Positions 49,401-62,149 of a stretch of DNA of 64,000 bases are shown in pieces. Numbering within the stretch: position 1 is the stretch's first letter; each line of letters begins with the position of its first letter. The position numbers and the translations under genes are program-made. The notes beneath the pieces were generated by a model. It was not told the DNA's origin and made no database searches. It saw only the letters and a list, made by a program, of their open reading frames with translations. Where the stretch lies: positions 15,763,501-15,827,500 of the forward strand of contig JAJNNQ010000004.1 in the NCBI GenBank assembly GCA_027886175.1. Reading direction: 5' to 3'. This DNA is from Phylloscopus collybita (Eukaryota > Chordata > Aves > Passeriformes > Phylloscopidae).

Positions 49401-52005
49401 AAATTGCATGCAGTCTGTAGCTTGCAGAAGGTGGGGTTTATATCTGATACAGACCACAATTAATGAAATAATCCCTCTAGGTACAATTCTTCTTATGTCT
49501 TACGCTATAACAGCTGGGAGTAACTTACTATGGGAGTCATCCTATTGAGATCCATGTGAAAACTACTGAGTAACTCCACTACAATAGGCCTTCAGATTAA
49601 ACAGAAGATGCTCTTTGGTTCAATTACACAAATAATTATTCAATAAGAAAGTGACAAGGCAAACATCCACCACTCTTAGAATAGTGTAGCCACACACATA
49701 CAGTTCATTGTGTCATGAACATTAGGACCTCATAACATTAGAAAGATTACATTTTTGTTAGCCAGAGGGAAGATTGCCATGATGTCTCCCATTCATTTTA
49801 AGTCACAAGCCTTTACATGAATAAATTTGCAGAAACTCAGCTTCCCTAGTAAGGCAAACCGTCTCAGAAAAGCCAGACATCAAAACGAAAGCTGAATTTT
49901 TCAAGAGTATTTAGTGCTTAATACAGTTCCTGCACAGTACCTCTGTGTTTTTACAAGAACTCAGTATTTAATGTGATGAGGAAATGATTTTTTGGATATT
50001 GAGCTATTTTGAAAATCCTGGCCATGAGGTAATGTTTTCAGAAATGGCGAAGACATTGTTTCAGAAATGAAAATATGATCTCAAATACACAAACAGGTTC
50101 CCATGAATAAGCAAATCAAGATTTACCAGCATAATAAAATGTCTGCAAGAACATTTGGGAGAACACAAGGGCCTCAGTAATCCATTCACTAACTGGTAAA
50201 AAGAGTATATGAAAAGTCACAGGACATCTTCAACACTCGGAAGCTTCCAACTTCTACAGAAAGCAGGAAAGTAGACATTTTTGAAAACAGGAACAAGCCT
50301 TTTATCTGCAGGTTCTTTAAAAGTTTAAAACGATTTAAAATGTGGCTCTAAAGCACTTTTGAACAATAGTGGGTACATTCTTTTAAATCTTCTGTTGGCG
50401 GACAAGGATGAATTATTAAAAAACTTTTAGTTATTTTGATAATATTCCTTCTTTTCTGCTCAGATGTTGTCTATCAGGAGTTATGTTCTCAAAGGAAGGC
50501 AAATACATTTGCTGATGTGTTCCATGAATCATTTTTTTATCTATGGCCCATTCAAAAACAGTTCGCTGCAAATAATCAGATATGAAGATTTGTCACTTAG
50601 TCAGATAAATTATATTATACTGTTTATTTTTGGGTGATTCAGACAACTAAACTGTAACAGGAAGATTCTCAAAATGCAGTCTGAGTGTAAAATCAGACAC
50701 TTGGAACTACAAATGCAATTGGAAACTTGCTTAGAGTTATGTGTGCAGTAAGGGGCTCATGTATCCACATGAATGTGTCTTTATGTTCAGCTCCTTGGCT
50801 CTTATAAATCAGAGAACCTCTTAGAGAGCTGAGATACTGGTCCATATCTTTAAACTCACTTTTCAGAGCTATGTAAATTGAGTCAGCTTCTATTTACATC
50901 TTCCTCAAAGTGCTATAAGGAGTGCACTGCATGTTTTAATGTCTGGTTGGCTGCACAGAAAGCAGATCCACATGTATCTCTGCGACAATCTTCCTACTAA
51001 AGTAATAAATTAGTAATTAAAGCTGCTCCCAGGTATCTTAGTTCATGCTCTTAGCCCAGCTGTAGCCAGCTTGGAAGCCTGAGAACAGCACTGCTTCAGG
51101 GTAGACACAATTGATTTAAATTTTTTAAGGGCACTTTGTGGGGCATCCATGCCAGGATATACCTTACTGCCTCTTGATCAACCTCCTAATTGCCTTAAAA
51201 AGATTGGTGCAGCTGCACTCTCCACACCTGACTATGATTTTGCTTACTCTCAAGCAGGAACTGCTAAGAATGCCTCAGAATTTCAGAAGTCTAAACTGGG
51301 TACAAATAAAGATCATAATCTCTCCGTGAAAACTTAATAGAGATCCAGATTGCCCTGTGCTCTGCCAGGGCATTAGTCACTTTGAATTCTGTGATAGTGC
51401 AACTTTAGTGAGCTGCATTCCTGTGGTCTGTTTCTTTCCCTTAATGGAGTCAGCACTCTAAGGCAGATCACACAAGATAGTGTAGAGTGAGTCACTGGTT
51501 CTCTTACTGTATTTGTCCATCAACAGGTCTGCCATTTGAGGGATGACACTTCACCTTTTAGAGCTTAGTCATCCATTAAGGGTATGTACTAATATTCATC
51601 TCCCTTGAGAAATCTTGCATCATTTACAACTCTCTAAGACACGTAAGGACCAACAGACAATCCAGCATCACCAGTGTTGCTTCAGCAACTTAGATTATAA
51701 TAAAAACTTACCAGAGTGGCATGCTTGCTGATAAACATTGTGGCACAGAGTGGTTCAATTAGGCTGCTTAAAATGTTGACAAAACTATGCATTCTTATGT
51801 TACCTGCAAAACAATCTACAGCACAAATTACAGTTCTGTATTTTGTACCTGGTAGCATACATGTCTTAGCAGAAGAAATTCTGAAACAATGATGTGTTGA
51901 GGAATACTTCAGAAAAAAGCTCCCATGCACTCCCATACTGATGAGTATGATGGCTGCATACAACATCTGTTTAGCTATATCACTGGCAAATTTATCCAGT
52001 GGGGG
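46426..52005. other. Non-coding unique sequence, about 5.6 kb
   Basis: No gene recognised. At 48604-48881 a GC-richer patch carries three overlapping frames of 61-89 codons on both strands. This pattern reflects composition; coding would be expected to favour one frame. A 16-bp perfect palindrome lies at 47177-47192. No known repeat was seen. Confidence 0.5.
47177..47192. repeat. Perfect palindrome from a CTA/TAG triplet repeat
   Basis: CTACTACTAGTAGTAG is its own reverse complement. It is a junction of a short CTA repeat and a short TAG repeat. Confidence 0.8.
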
Positions 52006-52119
52006 AAAAAAACAAAAAAAAAAAACCAAAAAAAAAAAAAAAAAAAAAAACCAAAAAAAAAAAACAAAAAAAAAAAAACAAAACAAAACAAAAAAAACCA
52101 AAAAAAAAAAACACCCAAA
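52006..52119 (+). repeat. 114-base A/C-only low-complexity tract
   Basis: No G or T for 114 bases, with long A runs separated by CC or single C and then AAAAC units. The lysine-rich plus frame and the phenylalanine-rich minus frame (51682-52101) are artefacts. No retrotransposon body was recognised upstream. Confidence 0.93.
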
Positions 52120-55100
52120 GAAACACCACCACCTTTTTCAATAAAAAAGCAGGCATCACAGCTTGTTAAATGAGTTAAATTTCTGAAAGCAGAATCTTCT
52201 TACTTGTGGGAGTAATACAAGTATATGAAGCAATATGGGCAGATCTAATTTCAGCCACAGATTATTTTCAAAATTCAGCCATGGGAGGAATTCGCAACCA
52301 CAATTAAAATACAAGAGCAAATCAGAAAAATTGCTCCTCTGTGTGTGTAATTGGAGGGACAATTAAAATAATTAGAGAAAGAGGTGTACAGAGAGCTGTT
52401 CGTAACTCAATTTTTCATCCCTCAAAGCATTTTGAAAAATGTAGCCCCAGCAAGATATTCTGAAAATGACGACATATTGTTCCTTAAAATATACTAAACT
52501 ATACCACCTAACATTCTACACATAAGGTAAAGGCAGGTTTGAGTGTCAATATTCTAAGACAGAAATATTGTACCTGTGAAATAAGTGATAATGTGTGTGA
52601 CATGACAGCAAGAATTCAAGTGCCTGGGAGAAATGCTATCTGTCAAGAATCTTTTAGATGTAACCAGAGAGAGATGAACTCTCTGGGTGGGAGAGATGTA
52701 GCTCAGGGATAGTCCAAACTTTGTTGATGGCAGAATTGTAATGAGCACCTCCAAGTCCCGAGCAATTTCTTTCCAGGAGAATTTCATTTTAGAATTCTGA
52801 AGTTAGTTTACAGGATTGCATTTCTCTTAAAGAAGACACAAAAATTCAGTGTATAAGCCTTGACACTGATGCCTCAAGGGATAATAGATTTCAACAACAG
52901 CACAGAGGATAAAGTTCTTTCTGAAGGTCTCTTGCTAGATTCATTCATTCTGTTGGCTTTACTTTAAAAAACTGTATAAAACTATATACAAACTAGGGCT
53001 CTCTCTTGCTCTAGTTTATGCTTCATTGAAGTTATTCCAAGACAAAACTTGAGTAAGGTGTGAATCAGCTCTTAAGATTCCGCAATGTTTTCAACTCAGT
53101 TGTGGCTGCTAAATCTTGCTGTGGCTGGTGCACTATTGATTTTGCCCAAACATTTCTTTTTAATTGTTTTGAACTATATATATGTTTTACAGCAATTGAA
53201 GAAATAAGAATTGAGTATCTAACAGAACAATATAGTCTATAGACCTCTGGTAATCAGGATGACGTTTTACGTGGTACATTTCTTTCTCTGTTTTTACCAG
53301 CATATGTAAATTAATGCCCTCTGCAGACTTGCTTTTACTGTGACGGATATAAGAAGTTTTAATGAACTAGTAATTCTCATGCTGCAAGGCAGTTAGGTAC
53401 AGCTATTGCAAATTTAACTAATATTTTATGGACAGCACCTGGAAGTTATTGATGTTGAGCAAGCACGACTCCCTCTGAAATACCTACAAGGTAGGGGTGC
53501 TCATCATTTCTGAAAGTAGGCTGGGCATATATAGGCATATATAGGCATATATTCATGACAGACTTTGTATATACAAGCCATCCTGTGAGCAGCAGCACAA
53601 ATTAGGCCTGATTTCAGGAGGACTGTGTTCACACTTGCCTGCCCTGCAATAACTCCCAATCCTTCCGCCATGGCCTTCTCTCACCTCTGTAACCTCAGTT
53701 CCCCCTGCTCTGTTCCTAGAGCTGCCTCAGCCCACACTTCCACCTCTTCCTCCAGGCATCTCCTGCCCCATTCCCTCCTTAATATTTCTTGATTCTTTCT
53801 TCTACACCTCCCCTCAGGCACCAGACACTTACCTTTTACCTCCTTTCCAGTGCCTTTCTACATAAACTGAAAAAAAGCCTGATTCACTGATTTGCTGGTG
53901 GGCTTGAAGTTATTTGACCATGTTGGCTGGCCAGCTGGCAGACAAAACACATCAAGTAATTACTTAATTCATGCTGAAACCCTTCCCTCATTTGGAGTAT
54001 TTTTTTTTAGCTCTTTTCCCTGTCTAGCTGCCAGTTTTCATGAAACCTGGGGGAACAGAATATATCTAAGGCTGATACCGCTCTGATAAATTGAGTTGAA
54101 ATAAGCCAATGGAATCAGAAGTTATTTGAGGGCAGGACAGAAAAATCTAATGGGCAGTAATACTGTGATGCAAGTCCTATTTCCTTAGGAAGTCTGGCTA
54201 ATAAAACATGCAGGCAGATGTTCATTTTATTTTTCTTCTCATGACCTTTTCTGTCCACTCGTATCCCAGTTCCACAACTTCACCCATATTAGAAGACCTG
54301 TTTGCCCATTCAGCACTTCAGTTATACTTCAGAACAGCTACATGCAGACATCACATATGGGACCATGATCTGCATGGTCCATACCCATGTAGAGATCATA
54401 CAAGCCTCCATTTCCTTTGGACAAGCCACTGGCTTTGGACAAGCACTTTTTTGTTACAGTGACTGTGCATGGTCTTCCTTAATGCTGTTAAAATCCTAGA
54501 GAACAGGTACTTCATGCATTCATCTTCTTCCTTGACATTGCACAAAATCCTGGGAATTGAATCCATTAACAATAACCTTGCAGACTTATCAACCTCTTTG
54601 TGTTGTTATTTTACGGTGTGCTTAGAATTGCAAGGGATGTGTGGGTTTTTTGTTTTTCTTCCTAGATAGCAAACTAAATATTTTTGTCACTTTCTTCTAT
54701 TATAAACACTTGATCTTTTTCTTTTTTTTTCACCTCCCCGCAGCTTTTGGAGGTATCCATAGAGATGTAGCATAAAGACGTAAACTGAAGAGTGACTTTT
54801 CCTCCTTGTATGGGAGCTGTGGATGTGAGATAGATGTTGATTCTCAGAATTGCCAGAGCAGTGTCAAAGCCTGTGGGAGTAGGTTGTCCAGTTGTAAACA
54901 TGGATGTGCTTGTTTGCCTAGGGCAGCTGTAGTACTATGGTTGGCACAGCAGCACTAAATTTTTTCATGGGCAGTAAAATAGAGTTCATTGGTGGTCCTG
55001 TAGCCTTTTCCACAAAAGGAAGGACTTTTGTCCTAGTGTAGACAAATTCCATGTTGAGCAATTAGTCTAAAATTAATGTCATATGTTTTCCTTCTCTTCT

Positions 55101-57497
55101 TGCCTACAGAGGCTGAAAATTTATTTTAGCCCCATCTAAAACCACTGGAGGGAACAGGGTTTAGGACAGACTCTCCATGGAATAGTGTGTGCTGCCCATG
55201 AGACCAGTCCTAGATGAATACAAAACTCACAGTAATTCCATAAGCATATCCTAAATACAGCACACATGTATTGCAAGAGGATTTTAATTACCACAAATGG
55301 TTCTGACTACAGCTCCCCATCACACTTGAAGTGATATCTGCCACTTCTGTTCTGCTCAGACTTGTTGATCCACCATTCCTTTCACCACACCTAAAGGCCC
55401 TGGGATGTCACACCAGCAGCCACCACAGCCAGGTAAACCTCAGTGAAGCAAAGTCCATGGTACAGAAGAGGTGTTAGGGCGTGGCTTCCCAGCAACGCCT
55501 AACTGACTTTCCGGCTTTGAGCCTGCTGGCCTGAAGGCAGACAGGTAAAGGGGAGAAGCAATTCCACCTGCAAGTTCAAGGAAATGTCACCTGTGGTGCT
55601 TCTTCTCTCCAGGTGGGTACAAAACTCAACAGGAATGGCTGAGGGCTTGGTCCACAGCCTGAACTTCTCCCAGCCCACCTGTGAAGCATGGAATTCTTAG
55701 TTTGTCAAGTCTCCTCAGACGTGTGGACTAAGAAAATTTTGCTGAGATGAAGTTGGAAAACAAATAACTTCCTTGGACAGATCCTCAATTTGTCCAGATT
55801 TAATGAAATCTTTATTCCCCTAAGGGAACTGAGAGAAGTCCTCTACCAGACTGGATCAATTTTACCTATGAGCTGTGAATTTGAGAAGGATTCAGCAGGG
55901 ATGGCAGATGAGAAAGTCATCACTACCTCTTTCCTCCTCCATGAGCTCTGTTTCTGAAGGTTTGGCAACCTGGTGCTTAGTTCCCTCCAGTCCTGCCACT
56001 GCTAAATGCTCCTTTAAAAGGGGAAAAGAATGGCTGGTGGGGAGGGAAGCAAGCTCAGCTGCAGGGAGCAGCTCTTGTGCTGAGGCCATTGCCTCTGCTC
56101 AGTGTGGCAGTCTCTGGCCCCAAAGCTGTCTCCCAGGGGATGTCACATCTGCATTAAGTGTACAGTCTGCCCATGGTCAGCACTACACCGAGTATCAGAC
56201 TGTTTCACTGGAGCCAGGCTCAACTGCTCTTGACCAGAGATCTGGGGCACCAATTAGAAGCTAGTGTGGAATGATGTCTCTGTCTGATGCAGATACGCCT
56301 TTCCCTAATTGCTGAGGTAACAAAACAGCTTCCAGCCTGGTCCAGCACACACCCATACTGTTTCTGACCATCCTGTTCAGCCACATTCCTCTCAGAAGCA
56401 TACCAAAATTTCTGGCAGGTGTGAATGGTTGTCTGCTATGTGGCAGAGGACCTGAACTGCTCTGCTCCTTCCAATTTCACTTAGCTGATTCTGCATATTT
56501 GTCAGCTCTGAAGGTGGAAATCAGCATACAATTTTACACATTCAGCAAAGCCTTTGGTTTGTCTGTAATAAGAAGGCTCTTCAGAAGGCAATTCAGAGCA
56601 CAGTTAGACTACTCCTCGGCCTCTTACTTAAGAGATGGCAAGTCTGGGTCTAAATGTGAGCTCCAATAAAACTTAAAAACTACAACATCCATAATATTAT
56701 CTCAAATAAATGTTGCCTCATACCCCAAAACTTCTTGCTGTGCTTCTACAGAAAAGGAACATAGTTCTAAACCTCAGATGGGAGTTACAGAAAGCTCAAT
56801 GGATCAATAAACTCAAAGATGAGAGAAGTACTTCAGTCAGTTTAAAAATTTGATTTAAAAACCAAGGAAATCATTTTCCCTGGGCTCCCTAAACTAATGA
56901 GGATCCCACAGTTTGGGACAGATCCTGCAAAAGATTTATTACATGATTGATAAAGGCCTGAATCTATGTGGTATTTTTTTATGCTTTATTTCTATGTAAT
57001 CTGAATGAAGAGGGTCTTCTTATATGCTGCAGTTACCACTCCTGTAGAAAATCTGTTTGCAAAAAGCAGGTTTGCACAATCATCCTGAGAAATAAGATGG
57101 CAGAGAAAGCTATAGAGATACTTCTCTGTACACAGGTATTCTGTCTCATGAACAGTACTGGATATTACAGACACCAGCTAAAGGAACCATGAAAGCTCCT
57201 CTAGTTAATGCTGATTTCAGTTATTAATCTAAAATTGATTCTGCTCAACTATTACTTGAGAAATTTACACATTGAAATGAAGTAGCATAATTTGACTTAT
57301 ATGTTTGCACAACACATTATAATGGAATAATAGAAAAGTTTTTTGAAATAATCTGAGTGATACCAGAACTCTCTTCCTTTCTCAGAGGTGAGTGCAATAA
57401 TAGAAAAGGAGGGTGCAGGAATTTACTTCACAGAACTTCTTTTCTTGACCAGCAGCAGGTGATATTTGTGACTGCACAAGGAGAAACTTTCAAGAAG
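52120..57497. other. Non-coding unique sequence, about 5.4 kb
   Basis: No gene recognised. A C/T-rich stretch at about 53640-53850 and a small 10-bp tandem at 53524-53553 are the only visible structures. The plus frame at 55875-56264 (129 codons) is serine-rich, lies in a GC-richer patch and has no known domain or clear exon borders. Confidence 0.5.
53524..53553. repeat. 10-bp tandem repeat, three exact units
   Basis: GGCATATATA is repeated three times without change. Confidence 0.92.
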
Positions 57498-57502
57498 GAG
57501 GC
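57498..57502. repeat. Target-site duplication, left copy (GAGGC)
   Basis: GAGGC immediately precedes the LTR and is repeated exactly at 58061-58065. Confidence 0.85.
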
Positions 57503-58060
57503 TGTCTTGGGTTGTGGGGCTGGGGATGTGTATTCTATTTCATTTGTAAAAAGCAGTTGGAAGGATGTTTTTTCTTTACCTCTTGTAACTTTGCAGGGAG
57601 AGCAGCAGATGCCTTCTGATAATGGGCCAACTGTTAAAACCAGGTGGGGCAGAGTTTCTTATCTCTTTCACCACCAGTCCTCCCTCCAGGGGGATATTTC
57701 CTGCTAATAGGCCAATAAGGCTCACTAAGGGCATGACATATTCCATTGTGAGATGCTCCACCCAGTGGGAGGAGCCAGCCATTCCTACCTAGATAAAAAC
57801 TGAGACACAGGAGCACAAGGTATCTGGTTCCACCAGATTCCTGGAGGAAGATTGGACTCTTCTCTCTCAGGATCATCTCTGCTCCAACAGAACCACATCT
57901 GTCACTCCAGAAGGACTTACTTCTGGACTGCTTCAAACACCCTGACCAACAGGGTGTCAGGTTGTATTGTTCCATTTATTTTACCTTTTTTTCCTCTCTT
58001 CTCCTATTAAATTGTATCACTGACTAGGAGTCTCACTGGTTTTGCTTTCAGATCAGTACA
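57503..58060 (+). mobile_element. Solo LTR of an endogenous retrovirus, plus orientation
   Basis: A 558-base LTR beginning TGTCTTGGGTTGTGG and ending GATCAGTACA, with canonical TG...CA ends and a perfect 5-bp duplication (GAGGC). It is the same family as the copy at 34949-35547 but in opposite orientation. Shared blocks include the region around AGGTGGGGCAGAGTTTCTTATCTC, the GGATATTTCCTGCTAATAGGCC area, and the U5 GAGTCTCACTGGTTTTGC. A TATA-like AGATAAAAAC lies at 57791-57800 and a poly(A) signal ATTAAA at 58006-58011, about 50 bases before the end, so R and U5 together are short. No internal proviral sequence remains. The two copies differ by many substitutions and small indels, so neither is a very recent insertion. 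Confidence 0.92.
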
Positions 58061-58065
58061 GAGGC
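58061..58065. repeat. Target-site duplication, right copy (GAGGC)
   Basis: Exact match to 57498-57502, immediately after the last base of the LTR. Confidence 0.85.
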
Positions 58066-60375
58066 TGACTCCTCAGCTGTGGCAGTCCTGCAAGCCAAAG
58101 GGACTCTAGGGATCCTTGAGTACACAACTGATAGCAAACAGTTGTGTCCTCTGAATATTTATAAATTACTTTTATGAATGACTGTGAAGATGGTGCTTTA
58201 CCATATCTTTGCCTTTGCCCATTTACTTCCTGGGTCTCTCTGCTGGAGGGCCCTGCAATGAGGGAATACTTTCAGGATCTTCAGACTTGAGGCATGATCT
58301 CCCTCTCCTCCAGCCATGAGGGTGAAGGCCTGATGATTCATGGCATTTCATGTGCTTGGATGGAGGCCCTCCATTCATGGGTGTTGTCTCTGAAGTGTGC
58401 TGGAGCACATTCCAACCTCAGTTTTCCTAGCTTTCCCCGAGTGCAGATCCTTTTGATGCAGATGATTGTCTGCAGAGCTTGCTCCCATAATAGCTGTATC
58501 TTGACAAAAATAGTACACCTATTAATTCCCCATACTAGACATCCTATACCTGTTCTTTAATGTGCACAATAATAATACAAAATCAACCTCCCATTAGACT
58601 AGCAGCAGCCGAATTATACCAAATATAAAGAAAAGTATCTTCGACTTCTAGGCTTTGCAAAAACAAATCCTTAGTGGAGATTTAATCGCTAAATGCTCTA
58701 AAGCTGCAGTTGAAAAAAAAAATAACAATTCAGTGACTACAGGCCAGAAGAAAAAAAAAAATAGAAGTCCATTTAACCAGTAGTAATGAAAACAGTAAAT
58801 ACTCTGTGGGACTGAAAAGCTTTCATTGTGTAATATGAAAATACATCTTATTCTTTCTGCTTATACTTAGTTCTTGGTGAGACCATTTGTCTATCTCTTC
58901 CCCTCTCCTTCTAAGATTTCCACAAAATTGACTGTTTTTACTTCACATTTACTAATTCATTTCAGTTCTGGAAGAAAAGACAGTTCTGTCAGTTGTAATA
59001 TCTCTTCAACACTCAACAACAAGTGGAGGGCCTGGAAAATATATGTTATGCAACAAGTCAACCTTTATAATATTTCAAATGTTACTTCCCTCCTGAGTTC
59101 TCTAAACAAATATGAAAGGCTGCTAAACCAGAAAGAAATCACATTTTAGCACTGAAAACAGCAATGAAAAAATGCCAGTAGTAAACTTTAATTTTAACTC
59201 TCAGCTGGTATAACCATCAGTGGGTGAAGAGCAAATTTTTCACATTGCAAAGAACATGGTTAAGAATCTTTTTAACCTTTTCAGCACCAGGATCTAAAGA
59301 ATGCTGTTCTTTGTAGTAACCCTTTAATTCAATCAAGTGAGATTTTTGAATACATCTATGTGAAATGTTAGGCTTCTGTCTTGCAAGAGGTGGTAGGTTT
59401 TTGGTTTTTTTTAATATTTGTTGAGTTTCATAGGAACCTCTAAATCTCATGGCCATGCACTGATAAAGTGCTGCTCTCTGACTGGCTTTGACATCAGATT
59501 TCTGAAACCAAAACTGGGGTCAGACCCACTGACAATCTGCAGTTTCTCTGAGTTTCCTCTCTGCCAAACTCTCTTTGCTAAACGCAGAATTCGAAACAGA
59601 CTGAAGGCTTCTTGCAGCCCTGGGGAGTTCTTGGCTGGTAGATACAGGAGGAAGCCCAGCCTCTTTCCTCTCTCTCCCAGCCAAAGTGTCAGGATTGGAT
59701 GCAGATGTACTGCACCGCCTTCCAAGTTCCCTCACTAACTTGGGAGTCAGTGAGATAAAATTAAAAGTCAGCACAATGTGGACGTGAAGTGAGGTCTCTC
59801 TTTACTCCTGGTGCTGGTCTGACAGCCACCAGACAGGAGAAAAACCAGAGTGTAGTCCAGCTGTGCTTGCTGAACAAATAACTTCTCCCTACAGGACAGC
59901 AGTCTGGGAAGTGGTCAGTCATAAGCTTTTCAGCAGACTTGACTTCTGTAATGCCAGGAAACGTACATATGGTCAAAGTACTCTTCAGACACCAGGCCAA
60001 ATTCGGAACTCAGTTTTGTAGAACATGTTCAAAATTACTTCTTAAGCCAGTAGAGTTGCTGCTGCTTAATATCAATATCAATTTGGCCTGATGTAATTTG
60101 GCTAAACTAGCCAAAATTATGGCAAAATATGTAAAGGAGCAATGGCTTTAGTTTCTTAGCTCGTCTTTTCGACAGTTTCCTTTTTCCCTTTTGGCTCCTG
60201 CTTTCCATTTAATTATGCCAGGCTAAAATGCATTCTCAATGGCAAGCCAATATTTTGAGTAATTGCAAGGAAGGGAGGATTTCTTGTTCTACATACATAT
60301 TAGCTAATTTTCCCTGGATTCTGATACTAACTATCAGATTCCACCACCCCACCCCCCGTCCCTGTGCTGGGTTGG

Positions 60376-60389
60376 TTTTTTTTTTTTTT
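60376..60389. repeat. T14 run
   Basis: Fourteen T residues after GTGCTGGGTTGG. That lead-in resembles the start of some avian LTRs, but nothing after it supports an LTR. Confidence 0.85.
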
Positions 60390-62117
60390 CCCTTGTTTTC
60401 CAATTGTGAAGCAGACATCTGGCAGCTCTCTGGTGGCAATAGCTGATACACTCGCTCTGCTTACTTGGCCATTTCTCCTTGGGAGGTAGGGAGAAGAGGC
60501 AAATAGAGATGCGATTTCAAATTCAAGCCTTTATTTTAATTCTGTGTAATTCTACAGCAGGATGTTTTCTTACTCCTACCACCCTCAGACTTGTGCTTTC
60601 TATCATCACTGAAAGACTGAACTAGCAAAAAAGACTTTCCCTGCCTTTAACATCAGGGAAAATCTTTCCAGTTTTCCTTTTGCAAATACTGTGTTTTACT
60701 TCTCCTCCTAAACCTCAGATGAACTCTTCCTTCTCCAGTAGCCCCAGAAGCGAGGGGTACCTGAACTGGGGCAGGGGATGCTCGATTCAGCGCTGCCACC
60801 TGGCCTGCCTGATGCTTGCTGCCTTGGAGCAATCACAGAAGTGATGTGGAGAGCACCTGCCACGCTGTTTGTTCTGTGGGAAGAGTCCCCAAGGGACATA
60901 TTGACATGTGGGAAGGGGAGGGGAAAGGGAAGCAGTGCATGACTATATCTTGCCATACTTTGCCCTGTTTGTCCCTTGAGTTCTTGAAAGGGAAAGTAAC
61001 AGAGCCCTCCATGACCTCAAGCTTTCACCTAAATATTTAATAATGATTTATATTGCTATGATGTTGATTAAGACTGAGTAAATATACACTACACATAAAT
61101 TATTTCATTCTAAATCAACAGCTACTTTTTTTTTTTTCCTGGTAATCATCATCATTAGCCTAGAATGTTTCTCATGCTTATAATTTTATAATAAATTGAA
61201 ATTATTTTTATTTCAAAATAATCCCCACATGCCCCTGTGTAATTTTGAATATTAATTCATTCCTATTCCCATATCTGTGACAATCCTGCCTGAAGTCATT
61301 TAGGCTCATATGAGAATAATCGGATTTTATTCTTGTACAAACTGTAAGAGTCTTCTATGCTTTTGATACTATTACATTTCAGCTTCAGCACTGATGCTGA
61401 CACAAAATAATTGTCAAGACATCAAATGGTCTGTGTAAGGGCCTAATTTCATGTGAGACTTCTTTTGTTCTCCATCACAAAATATGTGCATGATAGGCTA
61501 GAAATTATTTTGATATTTGTTTCCAACTGTGCCAACTTGTACACATAACCAAAAGACTTCTCTTTCATGTTTGCATTTTTGTCATATTTACCCTTCTGTC
61601 TTTATTCCCACTCAGTTACATTGCAAGAAACTGCTCCCTGATATTTAAGAAAAGGAAGTACTGAATGTCACTATTAAGCAAACATATCTGTGCAAAAAAC
61701 CAACTATGATGTGTCAGCCTCAGATAATATCATCAAGTAATTTTCTGAGTAATGCTGATAATCCAGCCTCAAAATGGCATTTTTCAGTTTCGAAACAAGA
61801 CATCATAATGTTTGGAGTTGTCATATGAATATGTATTATAAAGCTTTAGTTCCTCAGAATGTCTGAAAGTATAAATATGAAGAAGAACACAGAAAAAAAA
61901 CCTAAAATGCTTGAAAAACAGGCTCAACTGATTGAAAAGTCTAGCTAAAAGTTTCTGCATTGTATGGTGGGAATGCACCGTAGCAGTGAGCCCAGGATGT
62001 TGATGATGTGCCATTACTATTTAGCCATGTAATCTCAGTTTATGACTGTCAGCAGCTCTTAATATGCCCTATCAAAGGATCCTCCTAGAATATGTAGAAC
62101 AGGCTTGGTGAGTAGAG

Positions 62118-62149
62118 ACAAAAAAACAAAAAAACAAAACCAAAAAAAC
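62118..62149 (+). repeat. Short A/C-only tract
   Basis: Thirty-two bases without G or T, made of A runs of about seven separated by single C and one CC. Confidence 0.85.

Noticed and set aside
51682..52101. 139-codon minus-strand frame with a long Phe-rich start
   Set aside because: The Phe-rich part is the translated A/C tract and the remainder shows no homology that I recognise.
55875..56264. 129-codon plus-strand frame
   Set aside because: Serine-rich and without a recognisable domain. It lies in a local GC-richer patch where frames are also open on the minus strand.
58360..58374. 15-base imperfect palindrome ATGGAGG-C-CCTCCAT
   Set aside because: Seven-base arms are expected many times by chance in 64 kb and nothing else marks the site.
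60365..60480. LTR start resembling TGTGCTGGGTTGG
   Set aside because: After the first 13 bases there is a T14 run and no LTR-like promoter, poly(A) signal or matching end.
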